Shown: positions 35,870 to 47,539 of the stretch, in pieces
Numbering within the stretch: the first letter of the stretch is position 1
How the letters are laid out: each line of letters starts with the position of its first letter
Assembly: GCA_933228895.1 (NCBI GenBank)
Contig: OW121852.1
Location: 100,399,544 to 100,463,543 of the forward strand
Source: Platycnemis pennipes
Lineage: Eukaryota; Arthropoda; Insecta; Odonata; Platycnemididae
DNA length: 64,000 nucleotides
Reading direction: 5' to 3'
Position numbers and translations under genes: made by a program
Notes under the pieces: generated by a model
The model's input: the letters and a program-made list of their open reading frames with translations, nothing else
What the model was told of the DNA's origin: nothing
The model's database searches: none

Positions 35870-36440
35870 TACCCGGACCCGAAGGACGGAAGGTGGTGGA
35901 TGGAACACCGAGTTTTTTGAAGAATCACCAGCGAGATAATGGAGAAAGTAAGACAAGGAATTCTGGAAGGAAGGTAAGCGAGGGAGTAGAAGAGGGGTGC
36001 GGAGACAGGTGGGAGGGAGGAGGTCTGGAGGCGTGGAAAGGGAAGTGTCTCCGGGAAGGAAGAGCTATCGGAAGACGCTGAAGTGGATTGAGGAGCTTTC
36101 AAGGGAGGAGGGGAGAGAGGTTGCGAGGATCCAAAGAGGAGGGAATTAAGCTGACTTGGCAGATGGGAGCCGGCGGGGTTGGGGGTACGGAAGGCGTTAG
36201 ATGGCACAAGGTGGGAGGCGGTGGAAGCGTGGAGCACCTAACCAGAGAGCGGGGCGAGGAGGGAACAAAAGAAGGCGAAAGAGCGCGATAAAGGATTAGG
36301 CCGTGGTGTGAGGAGCCGGGGTGAGTGGTAGGAGGGTGGGGAGGTTGGAGAGGTCCGACCGTGATGCCTCAGCGTGAGGAGGGGAGGCATGGGATGTGCG
36401 ACGGATTGACGTAGCGCCGAAAAATCAGGGCACAGCCTCA
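35870..36440. other. G/A-rich island
   Basis: The + strand is strongly G/A-rich. Frames on both strands reach 67 codons (+) and 137 codons (-, 35824-36237, P/S-rich). These are compositional. No exon is supported. Confidence 0.5.
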
Positions 36441-37768
36441 CGATTCCGGCGAACGAAGGAATAAATAATGAAGCTTAGAAGTAAAACGTTACGGATGCAA
36501 CGTCAATAGCAGGCTTCGCTACAGATATAGCCTAATTGGTTCTCGCATGTGAACTCAAATATTCCATACCATGTATAACCCATCACTTTGCGATTTGCAA
36601 CATTAAAATCCGAGTACACAGATTATAAATCAAGAATTTTATTAAGGCAGGGAAACATCGTCAAGGTGTTTCTTAAACAGCTTTCTTGCACATTTGGATA
36701 TGAATTTTACCTTAAAATCTGATTTTGTTGTGCATTGAAAATGCAGTTATCCAATTACAAAATACTATCGAGTAAAATATCATTGTGAAACATTTATCAA
36801 AGCACTATAATAATTTTTGATTTGAATTCACGGACCTAACTAAAGAAACATATTGCGTTTCATATGTCAAAATTTAACCTAACTGTTTCAACCATTCAGA
36901 ATTTTTCTTCTAATCGAGTCTGCAATGTTTTCTCCAAATATTAAGGATACACTACTACTACCAGCATTCTCTTCTAAATGTATATGATACCTACAAGAGC
37001 GGTGCGTTATAAGTTATATACATAGCCTTATTTGAAATATCTCTCAATTGTGCAAATAAGTCTCTTGAGGAAGTTGCCATTACGCGATCAATCAGCGAGA
37101 ACGTCATTCTTCACCACCTAATCACACCATGACTCATATCCAAACCCTCAACAAACTTCAAAAATATTTTACCCAAACTTGGCAACTTAGGTAAGCTATA
37201 AATATAGTACCATCATTGCTACTATTAAAGCTCTCGGAAAGAAGGTGAAATTGAATACACTGTTAGATTCGAAAATTGCAAAAAATACTAACGTAAAATT
37301 ACACCCCTGACGTACATACACTGGCACACTGATTATACATCTATTTTCTTCCATCACTTAGATAACCCATAATGCTTTATCTATCGAATAGCGCTCCATG
37401 CGATTAAAAGCGTAACTCGGGAACTTCTTATTTTCACCTTGGGTGACGAAAGATTATTCAGAGTGATAGTATGCGATAGTCGTTACTTTTCGGGCAAATT
37501 TGATGAGAACTTTCCAAATATGTGACCCAGAAACAGCTGTTTCCCGACGGTTCTAGGATTCAAAACGAGAGGTGAATCCATTCCCAATGAACTCGTCTTA
37601 AGAGCTTTATCGCCACCGTCCGTGGAGTTGCCCGGATGATCATACGTCTTTGTGCTATCATACTCCATTGTATCTACCTGTAACGGTAAGCTCTTGGGAT
37701 GCTGCAAATTCAAATGTGTCCCAACTTTGAGACATCTATTGCCATTCCTGTCATCTAGCAATGCATAT
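36441..37768. other. AT-rich stretch without a gene
   Basis: A 100-codon minus-strand frame (37483-37785) has no recognised domain. Nothing else seen. Confidence 0.45.
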
Positions 37769-38056
37769 CCTCTAAGAACTTCCATCTTAAACTCCCAATT
37801 TTTTGATAAATTTCCTCATTTTGATCATAATTTAATTCTTACCCCCACTCTTCATCAAATTTTATTCTCTTTATCTCAGCCTTCATATGAGTTCCACCGC
37901 GTTTCAATCTATCCTCTAAGAACTTCCGTCTTATACTCCCAATCTTTTTTAATATCCTCATTTTGATCATAATTTAATTCTTCCCCCCACTCTTCATCAA
38001 ATTTTATTCTATTTACCTCAACCTTCACATGAGTTCCACCGCATTTCGATCCCTTA
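37769..38056. repeat. Tandem duplication, two 144-bp units
   Basis: Units start at 37769 and 37913 with CCTCTAAGAACTTCC. They run in parallel through ATTTTGATCATAATTTAATT, CACTCTTCATCAAATTTTAT and GAGTTCCACCGC. The + strand is pyrimidine-rich. Differences are few and scattered. Confidence 0.9.
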
Positions 38057-38210
38057 TTCCGTCTATAAAGGTTTTCACAATTTTATTCGTCGATTTACCT
38101 CCTCCTCCAAAATATTCAACTACTCAACTGTCCAGCTAATGTTTTGTGCTATGCTTCAAACTCTCAAATGCTTAAAATCACAAATCTTTTCCCCTGAAAT
38201 GTAGTGGAGA

Positions 38211-38280
38211 TGTAGTTGGTGTAGGGGGTACGGTATTTGCATTCCATCCGAAAGGCTCGGGTTACAATACTGGCAATGGC
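38211..38280 (+). repeat. tRNA-like SINE-head candidate
   Basis: TGTAGTTGGTGTAGGGGGTAC (A-box-like) and GGCTCGGGTTACAATACTGG (B-box-like) are spaced as in a tRNA head. No acceptor pairing. Confidence 0.4.
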
Positions 38281-38559
38281 AAATTTTTAATTTATCTAGA
38301 CTCATTGACACCATTTGTTAAGAGCAGCTTGATGCCACCGCCGGGTTTCAATTCACCTTTCCTCTTCCCCCTTCGTTCATACCCTTTTCCCAAATGACCA
38401 ATGCAAATGAAATTTTAAGCCCAACAAAACGTTTCCTCGCACCATTCTTTATGAGCCCCGTTATCCACTCCCATTTTCCTAAAACCTTACTTTGCTCGCA
38501 GAATTTTTCCTAATGTGCTTGTTCGGTTGACAATCGAAAATAATGTGAACCTTCAATCA

Positions 38560-39310
38560 TGACTGAAGCCGCCTCTTTGGAATTGTGCTGACCGACTGAG
38601 CCGATTGGATCGCGCATAGGCCATGGGATTTAAATTTGGGAAAGCTATCGGCGGAAGTCCAACGGGACAAAACACGGGACGGAGAGAGAGAGGGGGGGAT
38701 GAGGGAATAAGGGAAGGAGGGCAAAGAGAGAGAGAAGGGTAGGGGAGCAGGAAGAGAGGTGAGGAGAGGTAGAGGAGAAAGGAAGAGGCGTAAGCAGATG
38801 AGAGGGCAAACACAAGGAAGAGTGGAGTTCAGGAAAGAGGTGTATGTGTGACCAGGGGAATGGGAGAGGGAGGAGGGGAGAGAGGGAGGGAGGAGGTAAG
38901 AGGGCATAGTGTGAGGGAGGAGGAAGGTTCCTTCAGGTGAAGAGAGAGAGAGAGCGAGGGAGTCCTGAGGAGCTCGCGTTGGGTGGGGTGGCGAGATGAC
39001 AAGCGGGAGGTTGTTGCCGGAGAAGGCGTCTGAGGGAGGGAGGGGTCCGGGGCTGAAGAGGGGACTCATTCAAGGAGATATGAAAAAAGGGATTACTCCG
39101 GGGTGTGGGTGATAGTAGGCAGGGCAGGCACGACAGACAGTGGCCAAAAGAACCAGGGAAGCAGAGGTGAGAGAGATAAGAGGGAGGGGGAGGCGTCGCC
39201 CTACAGGCATTGTGGGGGTGAGGGGGTGTGTGCAGAAGAGATTATGGGATATGAGACCGGCGATTTAATAAAATTAGGATGGCTTCCTTTCCTCTACCTC
39301 CTCTCTCATT
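38560..39310. other. G/A-rich island, polypurine tract
   Basis: The + strand holds long G/A runs (GAGAGAGAGAGGGGGGG type), so the minus strand is open for up to 170 codons of P, S and L. I see no real protein in it. It directly follows the pyrimidine-rich stretch at about 37770-38420. Confidence 0.5.
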
Positions 39311-40809
39311 AGGGCCAACCTTTTGTCCACTCACAAAGTTCGCTCCGCAAGCCCGTCTTAGACGGGGAAAAATATTTTAATAAGTCATGCCCGTTGGAAA
39401 ATATGGCATCCCCAGGCTAACGCACCAGCACTTGTGTTTATTCTGCCAATATTTCGCTTTCACTCCCATAAAGGATTTTATATGGACAAACAACGTGAAA
39501 TATTTTGAATATTAATCGCTGTATTACTATGCTATATAAGGTAAGGTATTAAGGATTACAAAATTATCTTTTCTGGCAATAAATTATGAATACCTCTATT
39601 TTTACTTCAGCTTCGCTCATACTCAAGACTCTTAACTTTATCATTAACTGGCTTTGATTATTAGGGAGGAATAGTATTTTTAACCATCTTCCATGGGTAC
39701 TGAGACAAAATTCATTCATAACTGATGGCAACAACTTTAACTAGTTTTATGAATTTCAGAGCCTAAATCCACAAGTAAACAAAGAGTAATATAGGCTATA
39801 TATTTTCATATAGCACTTTCTTTTTCATCAAAAGAGTTACTTATTTTGAAAATCAGGTATTCACTTGACCTATATAGATTGATTAACGATCACTAAGTTA
39901 TGTAACCACACCCAAATAATGAGGTTTCCTTGTCACGTCTGGCACATAAAACTAGGTTAATAATGAGAGAAACTAATGAATTCCTACCTTGTCTGCTATG
40001 TACTATTCGTATTATGGAAGGTGGGGTGATAAAAATGATTGAAATTGAAATACGTAATGAGATTAATCGGTTTAGGGGATGAAATACATATCATACGCAT
40101 TAATAATGAGTCCAATGAAAGGGAAAATAAAGGCTATTAGAGGGTAATTGTATTGCGTTATATTAAATTGCTTTTCTTCATTATTTTTCCTTCTTCTCTT
40201 GATAGAAAGTTATCAATAGCCATGTAATCATTTAATCTATTCATTTCCCATTAAACCTGATTAAACCACCTGACCTTCATGGTAGAACCTATGATAGTGT
40301 ACGTTCACACCCATCATCACTTCCAATTTTTTTCACATTGTTGCAGATCTACAGGAAGCATCTTCATGAGCAATGCTAAATTATCGATTCAGTTGGAGCA
40401 ACTTAAAACCTTATTTTACTTCCAGAAAAAATCTACAAGAACTCTACTTTTAAACACATCACACACTAAATAAGTTATGATTTTCGAAAAGTAATGGAGT
40501 ATTAGTTATATTAATAGTTAAATTGGTGAAAGATGTGCTAAATGCTTGAGAAATGAGATTTTTATCCGAAAAAATAGCCTGGTTGGTGGCGGGCCGGCAT
40601 GATCATCGCTAATATACGATCCTGGGAGACTTGAGTTGCGGGTTAGTCTCAGTTGATGCTGCTCATCATGATTTGCGGCATGATATAACATAAACATTTG
40701 ATAGGCATGCACTGCACCTGAAAGCCAAACCCCTTCTAGATTTTTGAACTCTATAAAAGTTGTAAACATTGGTGCGAAGAGTCACCGGGGGGCCATGAAG
40801 TGGGAGGTA
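39311..40809. other. AT-rich stretch without a gene
   Basis: Nothing recognised. A GC-balanced patch at about 40570-40650 resembles a very decayed tRNA-like head but lacks a B box. Confidence 0.45.
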
Positions 40810-40950
40810 ATTTACTTCATAGTTGGCAAAGTTACCAAAAAAATTAACTGATTAAAGTTAAAGTTAATCTCTGTAACAAGTAACTAGTTAAAGTTAAAAG
40901 TTCCTTTTCTGAAAAAGTAACTGATTAAAGTTATAGTTAAAAAATTTAAA
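40810..40950 (+). mobile_element. hAT-like terminal segment with TAAC/GTTA subterminal repeats
   Basis: Three imperfect units of TAACTGATTAAAGTTA occur, preceded by TTGGCAAAGTTACC. Dense short subterminal repeats of this kind are known from hAT ends. I find no partner end in the window, so this is a solitary end or fragment. Confidence 0.4.
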
Positions 40951-42089
40951 AGTACATGGAAAACATGAATGGTTGACTCTCTGTTCCTTACTATTTCTGT
41001 TGTTTCATCTTCTTGACCGTCATCTTCAAGTATTCATTTGAAATTCTCTCAAATGGTGATATTTTGGGATAAAAAGCTGTATTAAATCTGAAGCTGCTTT
41101 GATTTCTTGACAAATCCAGTGGTAACTTAACGGTAAGTAATGTAGTCACCATCAACATCATTGACCGGTAAACAAACGTTTGTTACTAAGAGACGCTTAT
41201 TTCCTAAGTACGACTTTGGCTTTACTATCTTCCATACTATCCTTGCTAAGCTGTACATTTGAGGATACTCCTTTTTCAAATATTTTTTTAGAGGTTAGAA
41301 CGAAGTTTTTACGCATGCATATTATTTAAAAACAGTAGTTCACAGATTCATTTTCACTCTGTGCGTAGTCCCCCGGGTGATTGGATCGATTGGTTAGCGT
41401 GGGGGGCATTGTTTTGCGAGTCGAAGAGTTCTCTTTCGTCCCACAGGGTGCTTCTGATATAAAATTACAATCGATCGATCAATTCCCGGCACTTGGCCAT
41501 GGTCCCGCGGAGCGCTACGGGGGAAGTCAGGGGTGAGGTGGGCGGAGGAAGATGAGGACGAGTGCCCTCGAGATCCATGACAGGGAGTTATGAGATCACT
41601 GCGGGGCTGTCATCTTAAGGAACCTATCCGGGGCTCGTTTGGCCGGCAGATTGGGGTAGTTAGTTGGCGGTGGGAAAACATGGGGTGTAAGCATGTGATC
41701 ATCACTGGGAGTATTACGAATTCCGCCGATGGAAATGGAAAAATATAGTTTTTATGCTGAAAAAAACTAAACTGTGTCAAAGGGTGAATATTCATTACAT
41801 TTTTATTTTATGAGAGTTATATGAACTATGTTGTTAAGGGTATAAAAGCGATGAATTATGTACATATGAAGAGGTGCGCTGATAGAAGAATCCAGAGAAA
41901 ATATTTAGCCAATGAATCTCAGTGCTGTATACTCATGATGATTATTATACTATTCATAACTTATTTTTATACTATTCAATACTATATTTATTCCATTACT
42001 AAATAGAATGAATATGTTACAAGCAAGAGGCAATTACAGCTAGGAATGTGCTCTATTTAACAAGAAAAAGTATCCAAATTCAAGAATTA
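40951..42089. other. No gene; GC patch at 41370-41720
   Basis: A GC-richer patch at 41370-41720 holds no supported frame. TTGGTTAGCGTGGGG at about 41393 is A-box-like but has no B box. Confidence 0.4.
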
Positions 42090-42238
42090 CGAACTGGCCG
42101 CGAACACCTTAGCGTAGTAACCCGCTGAAATTCACCAGGTTCTGCAGGATTTCAAAAGAGAAAAATCTACCATGAGCGGGACTCGAACCCCGGACTCCTT
42201 GATTTCCGAGCAGGTTCTTTAGCTCTCAAGGTAAAAAG
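42090..42238 (-). mobile_element. tRNA-derived SINE, family S2, reverse copy
   Basis: On the minus strand TTGAGAGCTAAAGAACC is a decayed A box and CCGGGGTTCGAGTCCCG a strong B box and T arm. CTCATGGTAGATTTTTCTC follows, resembling the segment after the B box in 25866-25960. The 3' part includes AGAACCTGGTGAATTTCAG. Confidence 0.6.
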
Positions 42239-42392
42239 GCGTTCTTCTCCTTTGATGAATTCTAGAGGCCATAAGGCCATATCTGTGGCATTTTACGATA
42301 TCGGTAGCCGGCTTGTCTTAAAAACTTGTCTTTGTCAAATTCAAATTGTCAAATTCAACTGTCAAAAAAAATAATAAAAAATGTTCTTGTCA

Positions 42393-42490
42393 TTTTTGAG
42401 TTCGAGTCCCTGTCATGGTGGTTGTTTCTCAGTGGAAATTCGGGTCCAAAAGCCGCTTCCACAACATGAAAATTCAAAGGCCACGGGTTT
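42393..42490 (+). mobile_element. SINE family S2, partial forward copy
   Basis: TTTGAGTTCGAGTCCCTGTCATGGTGG repeats the B box and the following CATGGT of the reverse copy 150 bases upstream. The A box is missing. Confidence 0.5.
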
Positions 42491-43534
42491 CAGTTACAAC
42501 TAAAGGCAAATATGCTACGCTTGTTTAACAAACGGGAGATATACTGTGATAGAAGAAGAATATGGTTTCGGGTGCATCATGTGCTCAGTTTCTATCACAC
42601 CGTCTAGAATAACTAAATCCTCAACAATTGTAGCCAATTTAGAAATTAACTGGCACATAGGCAACTTAACCTTCAAGGCTTATGTTACAGCGTGCGATAA
42701 GCTCATGGTGTTTGGAGCCTCTCTACTGATGTCTGTCTGCTAGCTGTAAGAAGGTAAGCAATAGAAGTTTTAAGACCTCAGCACATTGTGGACTGGGCAG
42801 TTAAAACGAAAACATGAGGATCTATAAGAGTCAGACACAAGGAGAAAACGAAATTTCAAAATTATATGGAGATGTTTGAGGATACACGGAATGTGAATGA
42901 CTGTAAATTACCTCTGGATTCATATGAAAGCTAAAAGTACCTAAACCTACATTGAGGAGATTAAGGTGACGCAGATGCTATTCAAATCACAGTAGCTTTG
43001 ATGCCAAGTGAAAAGTAAAGCCATTGAATCGAGGGTGGGATTGTTATAATACTCACCCAAGCTTATAGTAGCCTAATGGCAGATTAAGCCAAGGTGTGAG
43101 AATATGAAAAGGTTCTGGCAGGAAAGAATAAATGCCTAGCAAGAAAGCCCTAAGTGTTGCGCGATTCAATTTTGGTCGAATTCAGAAAAGGATAATTGAC
43201 GTAGGAAAGCATTAGTTTCCCAATGAAGGGTTTATGGAACTCTAATGAGCGAAACCACCACCTCTAAGAGCTATTCAGAGGGTGGCATCAATGCTGAATC
43301 CCTAACCTTATTTGAATGTCCTGTCGAGAACATTCCAAGTCAGTCGTAAAACTGTGAAAGGGAAATATTACAAAATTTCGTTCCAGAGAATTTAGCCCAA
43401 GAAAGCTCATAAGAAGGATAAAATGGTGGCTTTAGTGCTTTTTTGTCATAAAATCATAGTTCGAAGCTGGACTTGGTTCGACTTGGTGGAAGATTGTCAT
43501 GATGTCCATTAATGAGTTCACTTAGTCACTTCCA
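42491..43534. other. Nothing recognised
   Basis: AT-rich, no feature seen. Confidence 0.5.
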
Positions 43535-43640
43535 CAAAATTTATTTCACAAACGACCGGTTTCTGCAGTTACGCCTGGACCTGAGAATGGCGTAACTGTC
43601 ATAGCATGCGTTTATCATTCTAGAAAGTATTTTTTTGATT
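43535..43640 (-). repeat. GAAACCGGT-type terminal module
   Basis: On the minus strand CTGCAGAAACCGGTCGTTTG is followed by GAAATAAATTTTGTGGAA. This resembles the GAAACCGGT...AAATAAAT...GTGGAA order of 2545-2790. The CTGATGA part is lost or changed (CTCAGG). Confidence 0.4.
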
Positions 43641-44556
43641 TATCAGTATTGATGACACCTTTAATCAAGCATGTCACTTCAGCACATTTCATGTAAATTA
43701 CACACCAATTGTATTTAGGTATGCAAAATTCATGCTATATTGCAAGCATGCTGTTTCTACATTTGTTTATTTTTGAAGGATAAATGCTCTGGGGAACTCT
43801 TGCAAAATGTATGATATTAATTTGGGAGGTAAAGCATAAAATATACTTGTGGTGTCATTCATAAACTTGTTTTTATGTAACATCAGGCAGGAAATTGTGA
43901 AGTGCAGAAGTAAACGTAGGAGGTAATACTGAGCCCATTTTTCACATCGCCAGGCATGTGAATGACGGATCCACCTTCCGAAATATAAACACGCTGCCCA
44001 TAATTGAGATTTAGTGTCTTCTCCACACTATCTGCATGCAGGCGAATGAAAGGCTTCTTCCGCTGCGGAGTCTCTGGAAAAACGGTCAGGAAAGGCTCAT
44101 TTTTTAGACAAGGAAGCGCGAGTGCAATTGGATTAATGTTTCGAGCTGCTCGTGACCCCCTCTAACGACTTCACCGGCCAAAATGGTGCTATGACACGCC
44201 TCCCGAAATCCTATCCTTCTCGGCACATCGTTCCGTCTGTAACAGCGTGCCATACGAGGCGAAGAACCAAGTCACTCGCTATTCCGGTAGGCTACTTTTT
44301 GGCACCTTTGCCGGCGTGAAATTAATATTCATGTCCCCACTTGGCACAGGTGTTACAGGCACGATAATTTTCACTCACCTTTTTCAGTACATCTGAACTA
44401 AAGTAGAGACGAAATTCATTTCCCTCTTGGCATGGATATATCACCGTGGCTCACACGCTTATTACTTTTGGAGCCCAGCATTTGAAATATATACGATTAT
44501 TTTTGCAGGGGAGAAGGTATGCTGTGACAGATTTTCATCACTCGTATCAAGTTAAA
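43641..44556. other. No gene; GC-balanced patch at 44030-44360
   Basis: The patch differs in composition from its flanks. The best frame is about 60 codons and has no signature. It could be a conserved non-coding element; conservation cannot be judged here. Confidence 0.35.
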
Positions 44557-44558
44557 TA

Positions 44559-45705
44559 CGAGGTGTTCAAAAAGTAGGTTGACTTTATATTTTTATTAAA
44601 AAATAGTAATTTATTCTTCAATATTCAAGTTGTTCCCTTCAAAGTAATCCCCCCAGATTTAATACCCTTGTGCCAACGCCTTTTCCAATCCTCGAAGCAA
44701 TTCTGATAAGCACGTTTTGGTATAGCCTTGAGCTCTTCCAGCGATGCAGTCTTTATCTCCTCAATCGTTGCAAATCTCCGTCCTTTCATAGGTCTCTTCA
44801 GTTTTGGATCAGGAAAAAGTTGCAGGGGGCCAAGTCCAGTGAATATGGTGGCTGAGGCATGATTGTGGTGTTATTTTGGTCAAAAAATCTCTCACAAGCA
44901 ACGATGAGTGAGCAGGTGCATTGTCGTGATGCAAAAGCCATGAAATGTTTTTCCACAATTCCGGACGTTTTTTTCGTATTGCTTCTCGCGGACGGCATAT
45001 AACTTCAAGGTAATACTCCTTTTTGACCGTACCACCTTGTGGCAAAAACTCTTGATGCACTACGCCACGGAAATCGAAGAAAACAATGAGCAAAACCTAG
45101 ATATTTGATCGTACTTGGTGTGCTCTTTTCGACCTTGGTTCTCCTGAGTACCTCCATTGGGCTTTGGTTTTGACGCCATAACCATATACCCATGATTTGT
45201 CACCAGCAAATCAGCCCTTTTGAGCAAATCAGGATCATCACTGACGTCATTCTAAAGCTCCTGAGCGACGCTCATGCGACGGTTCTTCTGGTCAAAATTT
45301 ATGCGGTTTCGGAACGAACTTCACTGATACACGTCTCATGCCGAAAATATCCAAAAGCAATGCATTGCACGAGCCAACCGATATGCCAACATCCTCAGCA
45401 ACTTCTCTAATAGTGATTCAACGTTCTTTCAAAACAATATTCTTCACTGCTTCAACGTTTTCACCTGTCGTTGACGTGCTGGGGCGTCCAGAGCGAGGTT
45501 CGTCATTGGCATTTTCTCCACCATCTTGGAAGAGCTTGTATCACTTATAAACATTTTTTTTACTCAGAGCAGACTCATCGTATGCCATTTTCAACATTTC
45601 ACGTATTTTAGATCACTTTATTCCATTTTTTACACAAAATTTGATGCAAGTCTTTGATCCATTTTTTTATAGCAGAAAATCGCCGAGCACAGCAAAACAG
45701 GGTGA
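44559..45705 (-). mobile_element. Dead mariner element, 5' end missing
   Basis: The 3' terminus starts at 44559 with CGAGGTGTTCAAAAAGTAGG, next to TA (44557-44558), as expected for mariner. The complementary end is absent near 45.7 kb, where similarity ends shortly upstream of the start codon. Total length is about 1.15 kb against about 1.3 kb for an intact mariner. Contains the transposase pseudogene 44611-45662. Confidence 0.9.
44611..45662 (-). pseudogene. Mariner transposase pseudogene
   Basis: The remnant of a DD34D mariner transposase, which cuts and pastes the element by binding its terminal repeats. Reading from 45662 downward, the N-terminal helix-turn-helix region is recognisable (ALSKKNVYK, FQDGGENANDE, TIREVAEDVGISVGSC). 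The catalytic domain follows (GDKSWVYGYG, FFDFRGVV, FLPQG, LLHHDNAPAH, PYSLDLAPCN, KGRRFATIEEIK). The first two catalytic aspartates are present (GDK, HHDN). The third, normally in LAPxD, is N here. In-frame stops (for example in KNVYK-stop-YKLF) and frameshifts, including one between the second and third catalytic positions, show that it is inactive. Length (about 350 codons) fits the family. Confidence 0.92.
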
Positions 45706-47264
45706 AGCTGATATTTGGTGTCAGTGGTGGCTAAGGAGTAACGTGATGGCCTTTAAGGATTGGCCTTTATTTCGCCACATTGTTCGTGGTTCCGTGCACT
45801 CACACTAAGGGGGTCATTATTTTCTGCCTTTTAACCCGCACTCTTAGTCATTCCATTATATCGGATATTACTTTGTTAAGATACATAAATTGAAACTTTT
45901 CTACCACTCTATTCGTGAGCGCTTCACATTTGCTTTTACATTTCGTAGACCCTAATCCCACAATGTGCGAAGCCTTCTCTAAGTGCCCTCTCTTTGCCAT
46001 TCGCATAGGATTTCCATTGCGTCAGAAAATTGGACACACTGATAAATTATTTATACTGTTAGGGTCTAAAAGTAGAATGACAATTTTGGGCTTTGTAAAA
46101 GTATTTCTCAAGGTACTTCCGCGCGGAAAGAGCTTCCATTTACTCCCACCCCATTCCTTAAAAAAAACTTTGAGTTAAATTGCGTAAAGCTAAAGATATG
46201 CGCCATGTGAAAGAGCCATGAACGAAGTAAACTCACCGAAAAGAAAAAAATGAGATCTTAGTAAATTGTCACATCCATTATCCATTGCTTTATCACATGC
46301 GTTGAAAAACATATAATTTTATGAGCAATAACTTGCCTTTCTTTGTAAAGAAATGTGAATAGTTTTTGAGAACATCACCTAGCATTAAAAACTGATGTCA
46401 CAGTTACTTAATTTATATATTTTTAGGATTAAAAAGACAAAAAATACTGCCTTATGAATGTCAGCTTCATAAAAGTAAAAATTATTATACGCATAAAAGC
46501 AATTTATGTTAGTAAACTTGATGGTTACAGGCTCAATATTTTGGAATTTCATGTCACAATGAAAAGTATTAAGTTGTACTTTTCATAGCGTCATGTTAGT
46601 GATTTTTCAAAACTGCCATTAACTTATGTAGTATGCTATAGTATGAAGTTGCTATACGTTGTAGATATTTTGCCCCACTTAAAATAATTATGAAGAAAAC
46701 ATTAAGTAATTTGCAGTAATCGATGATATAATCAATATTGCAACATTTGGAATCAAAAATCTTCACAGTTATGACATCGAGCATCTGTTACAAATGCATT
46801 CTGTTTTATTTATCAATACTGATCTTAACAGATCTAGTGCTCTTACCAATATTACACTACTTATACCTCGTAGTGATGAAGAACAACAATAATTTGTGAG
46901 ACAATCAGCATGCTTTGTTATGGAACATGATGTTCAGCAACTGATGCATTTGAATACTTTGATTACGTGAAGCACTCTTTTTCTATCAGGTAATATAACA
47001 GTGACCGACAAATCAATCTTTGCATCTTTTGGGATTTAAAGCCGGGTTATTGGGATGCATTCAAAAGCCTTTGGTGCCCAATCGCGAGAAAATTTGAAAC
47101 TTTCTCCCACGTTTTATTAACGATTTTCAGGCTTCTTCTTCTTTCTCAATGCAAAACCAAACTCGATGATTAACTCGTACAGCACCATGAGGCGGAAGCG
47201 TCACTGCCATGGCGTGAGAATATGCTTGGAGATAGCTGTGGTTATTTTTATTCCATATTTTTCA
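45706..47264. other. AT-rich stretch without a gene
   Basis: Nothing recognised. Confidence 0.45.
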
Positions 47265-47539
47265 GGAGGCGAGGTAGCCCGAGCTAAGCTCAGGGCATGC
47301 TCGCTTCACTTACTGTAGTCGCTTCGAGTGTTGGCGTGAGTCACCTCATTTGGCTCGCGGTCTGCTCTCTATTCCGGCACGCTCCACTGCGGACAGCGAT
47401 GCTCATTTTCACTAGCTACCCAAACTGCTCGGTACGGTGCACCCGTTCCCAATGGAAATCTGCCAGGGTAACAAACGATTTTGCAGCCGGAAAATCAAAA
47501 TATGAGAGGAAAATTTCAACTAAGTTGAAAGTGCCATGA
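47265..47539 (+). other. Unrecognised 80-codon ORF in a GC patch
   Basis: A GC-rich patch begins right after TTATTTTTATTCCATATTTTTCAG (splice-acceptor-like; 47243-47266). The ATG frame 47297-47539 has mixed amino-acid content and no low complexity. CTGCCAGGGTAACA at about 47461 could serve as a weak donor. No domain is recognised and the frame is not open upstream to the acceptor. It is a candidate short exon at best. Confidence 0.15.

Noticed and set aside
35824..36237. 137-codon minus-strand frame
   Set aside because: Proline/serine-rich product of a G/A-rich island.
37769..38056. CRISPR-like repeat
   Set aside because: Only two adjacent 144-bp units without spacers; a eukaryotic tandem duplication.
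38557..39069. 170-codon minus-strand frame rich in P, S and L
   Set aside because: A consequence of the polypurine + strand; no start context or family.
44670..46178. Several + strand frames of 61-87 codons
   Set aside because: Those up to 45.66 kb are antisense shadows of the mariner transposase; those beyond have no signature.
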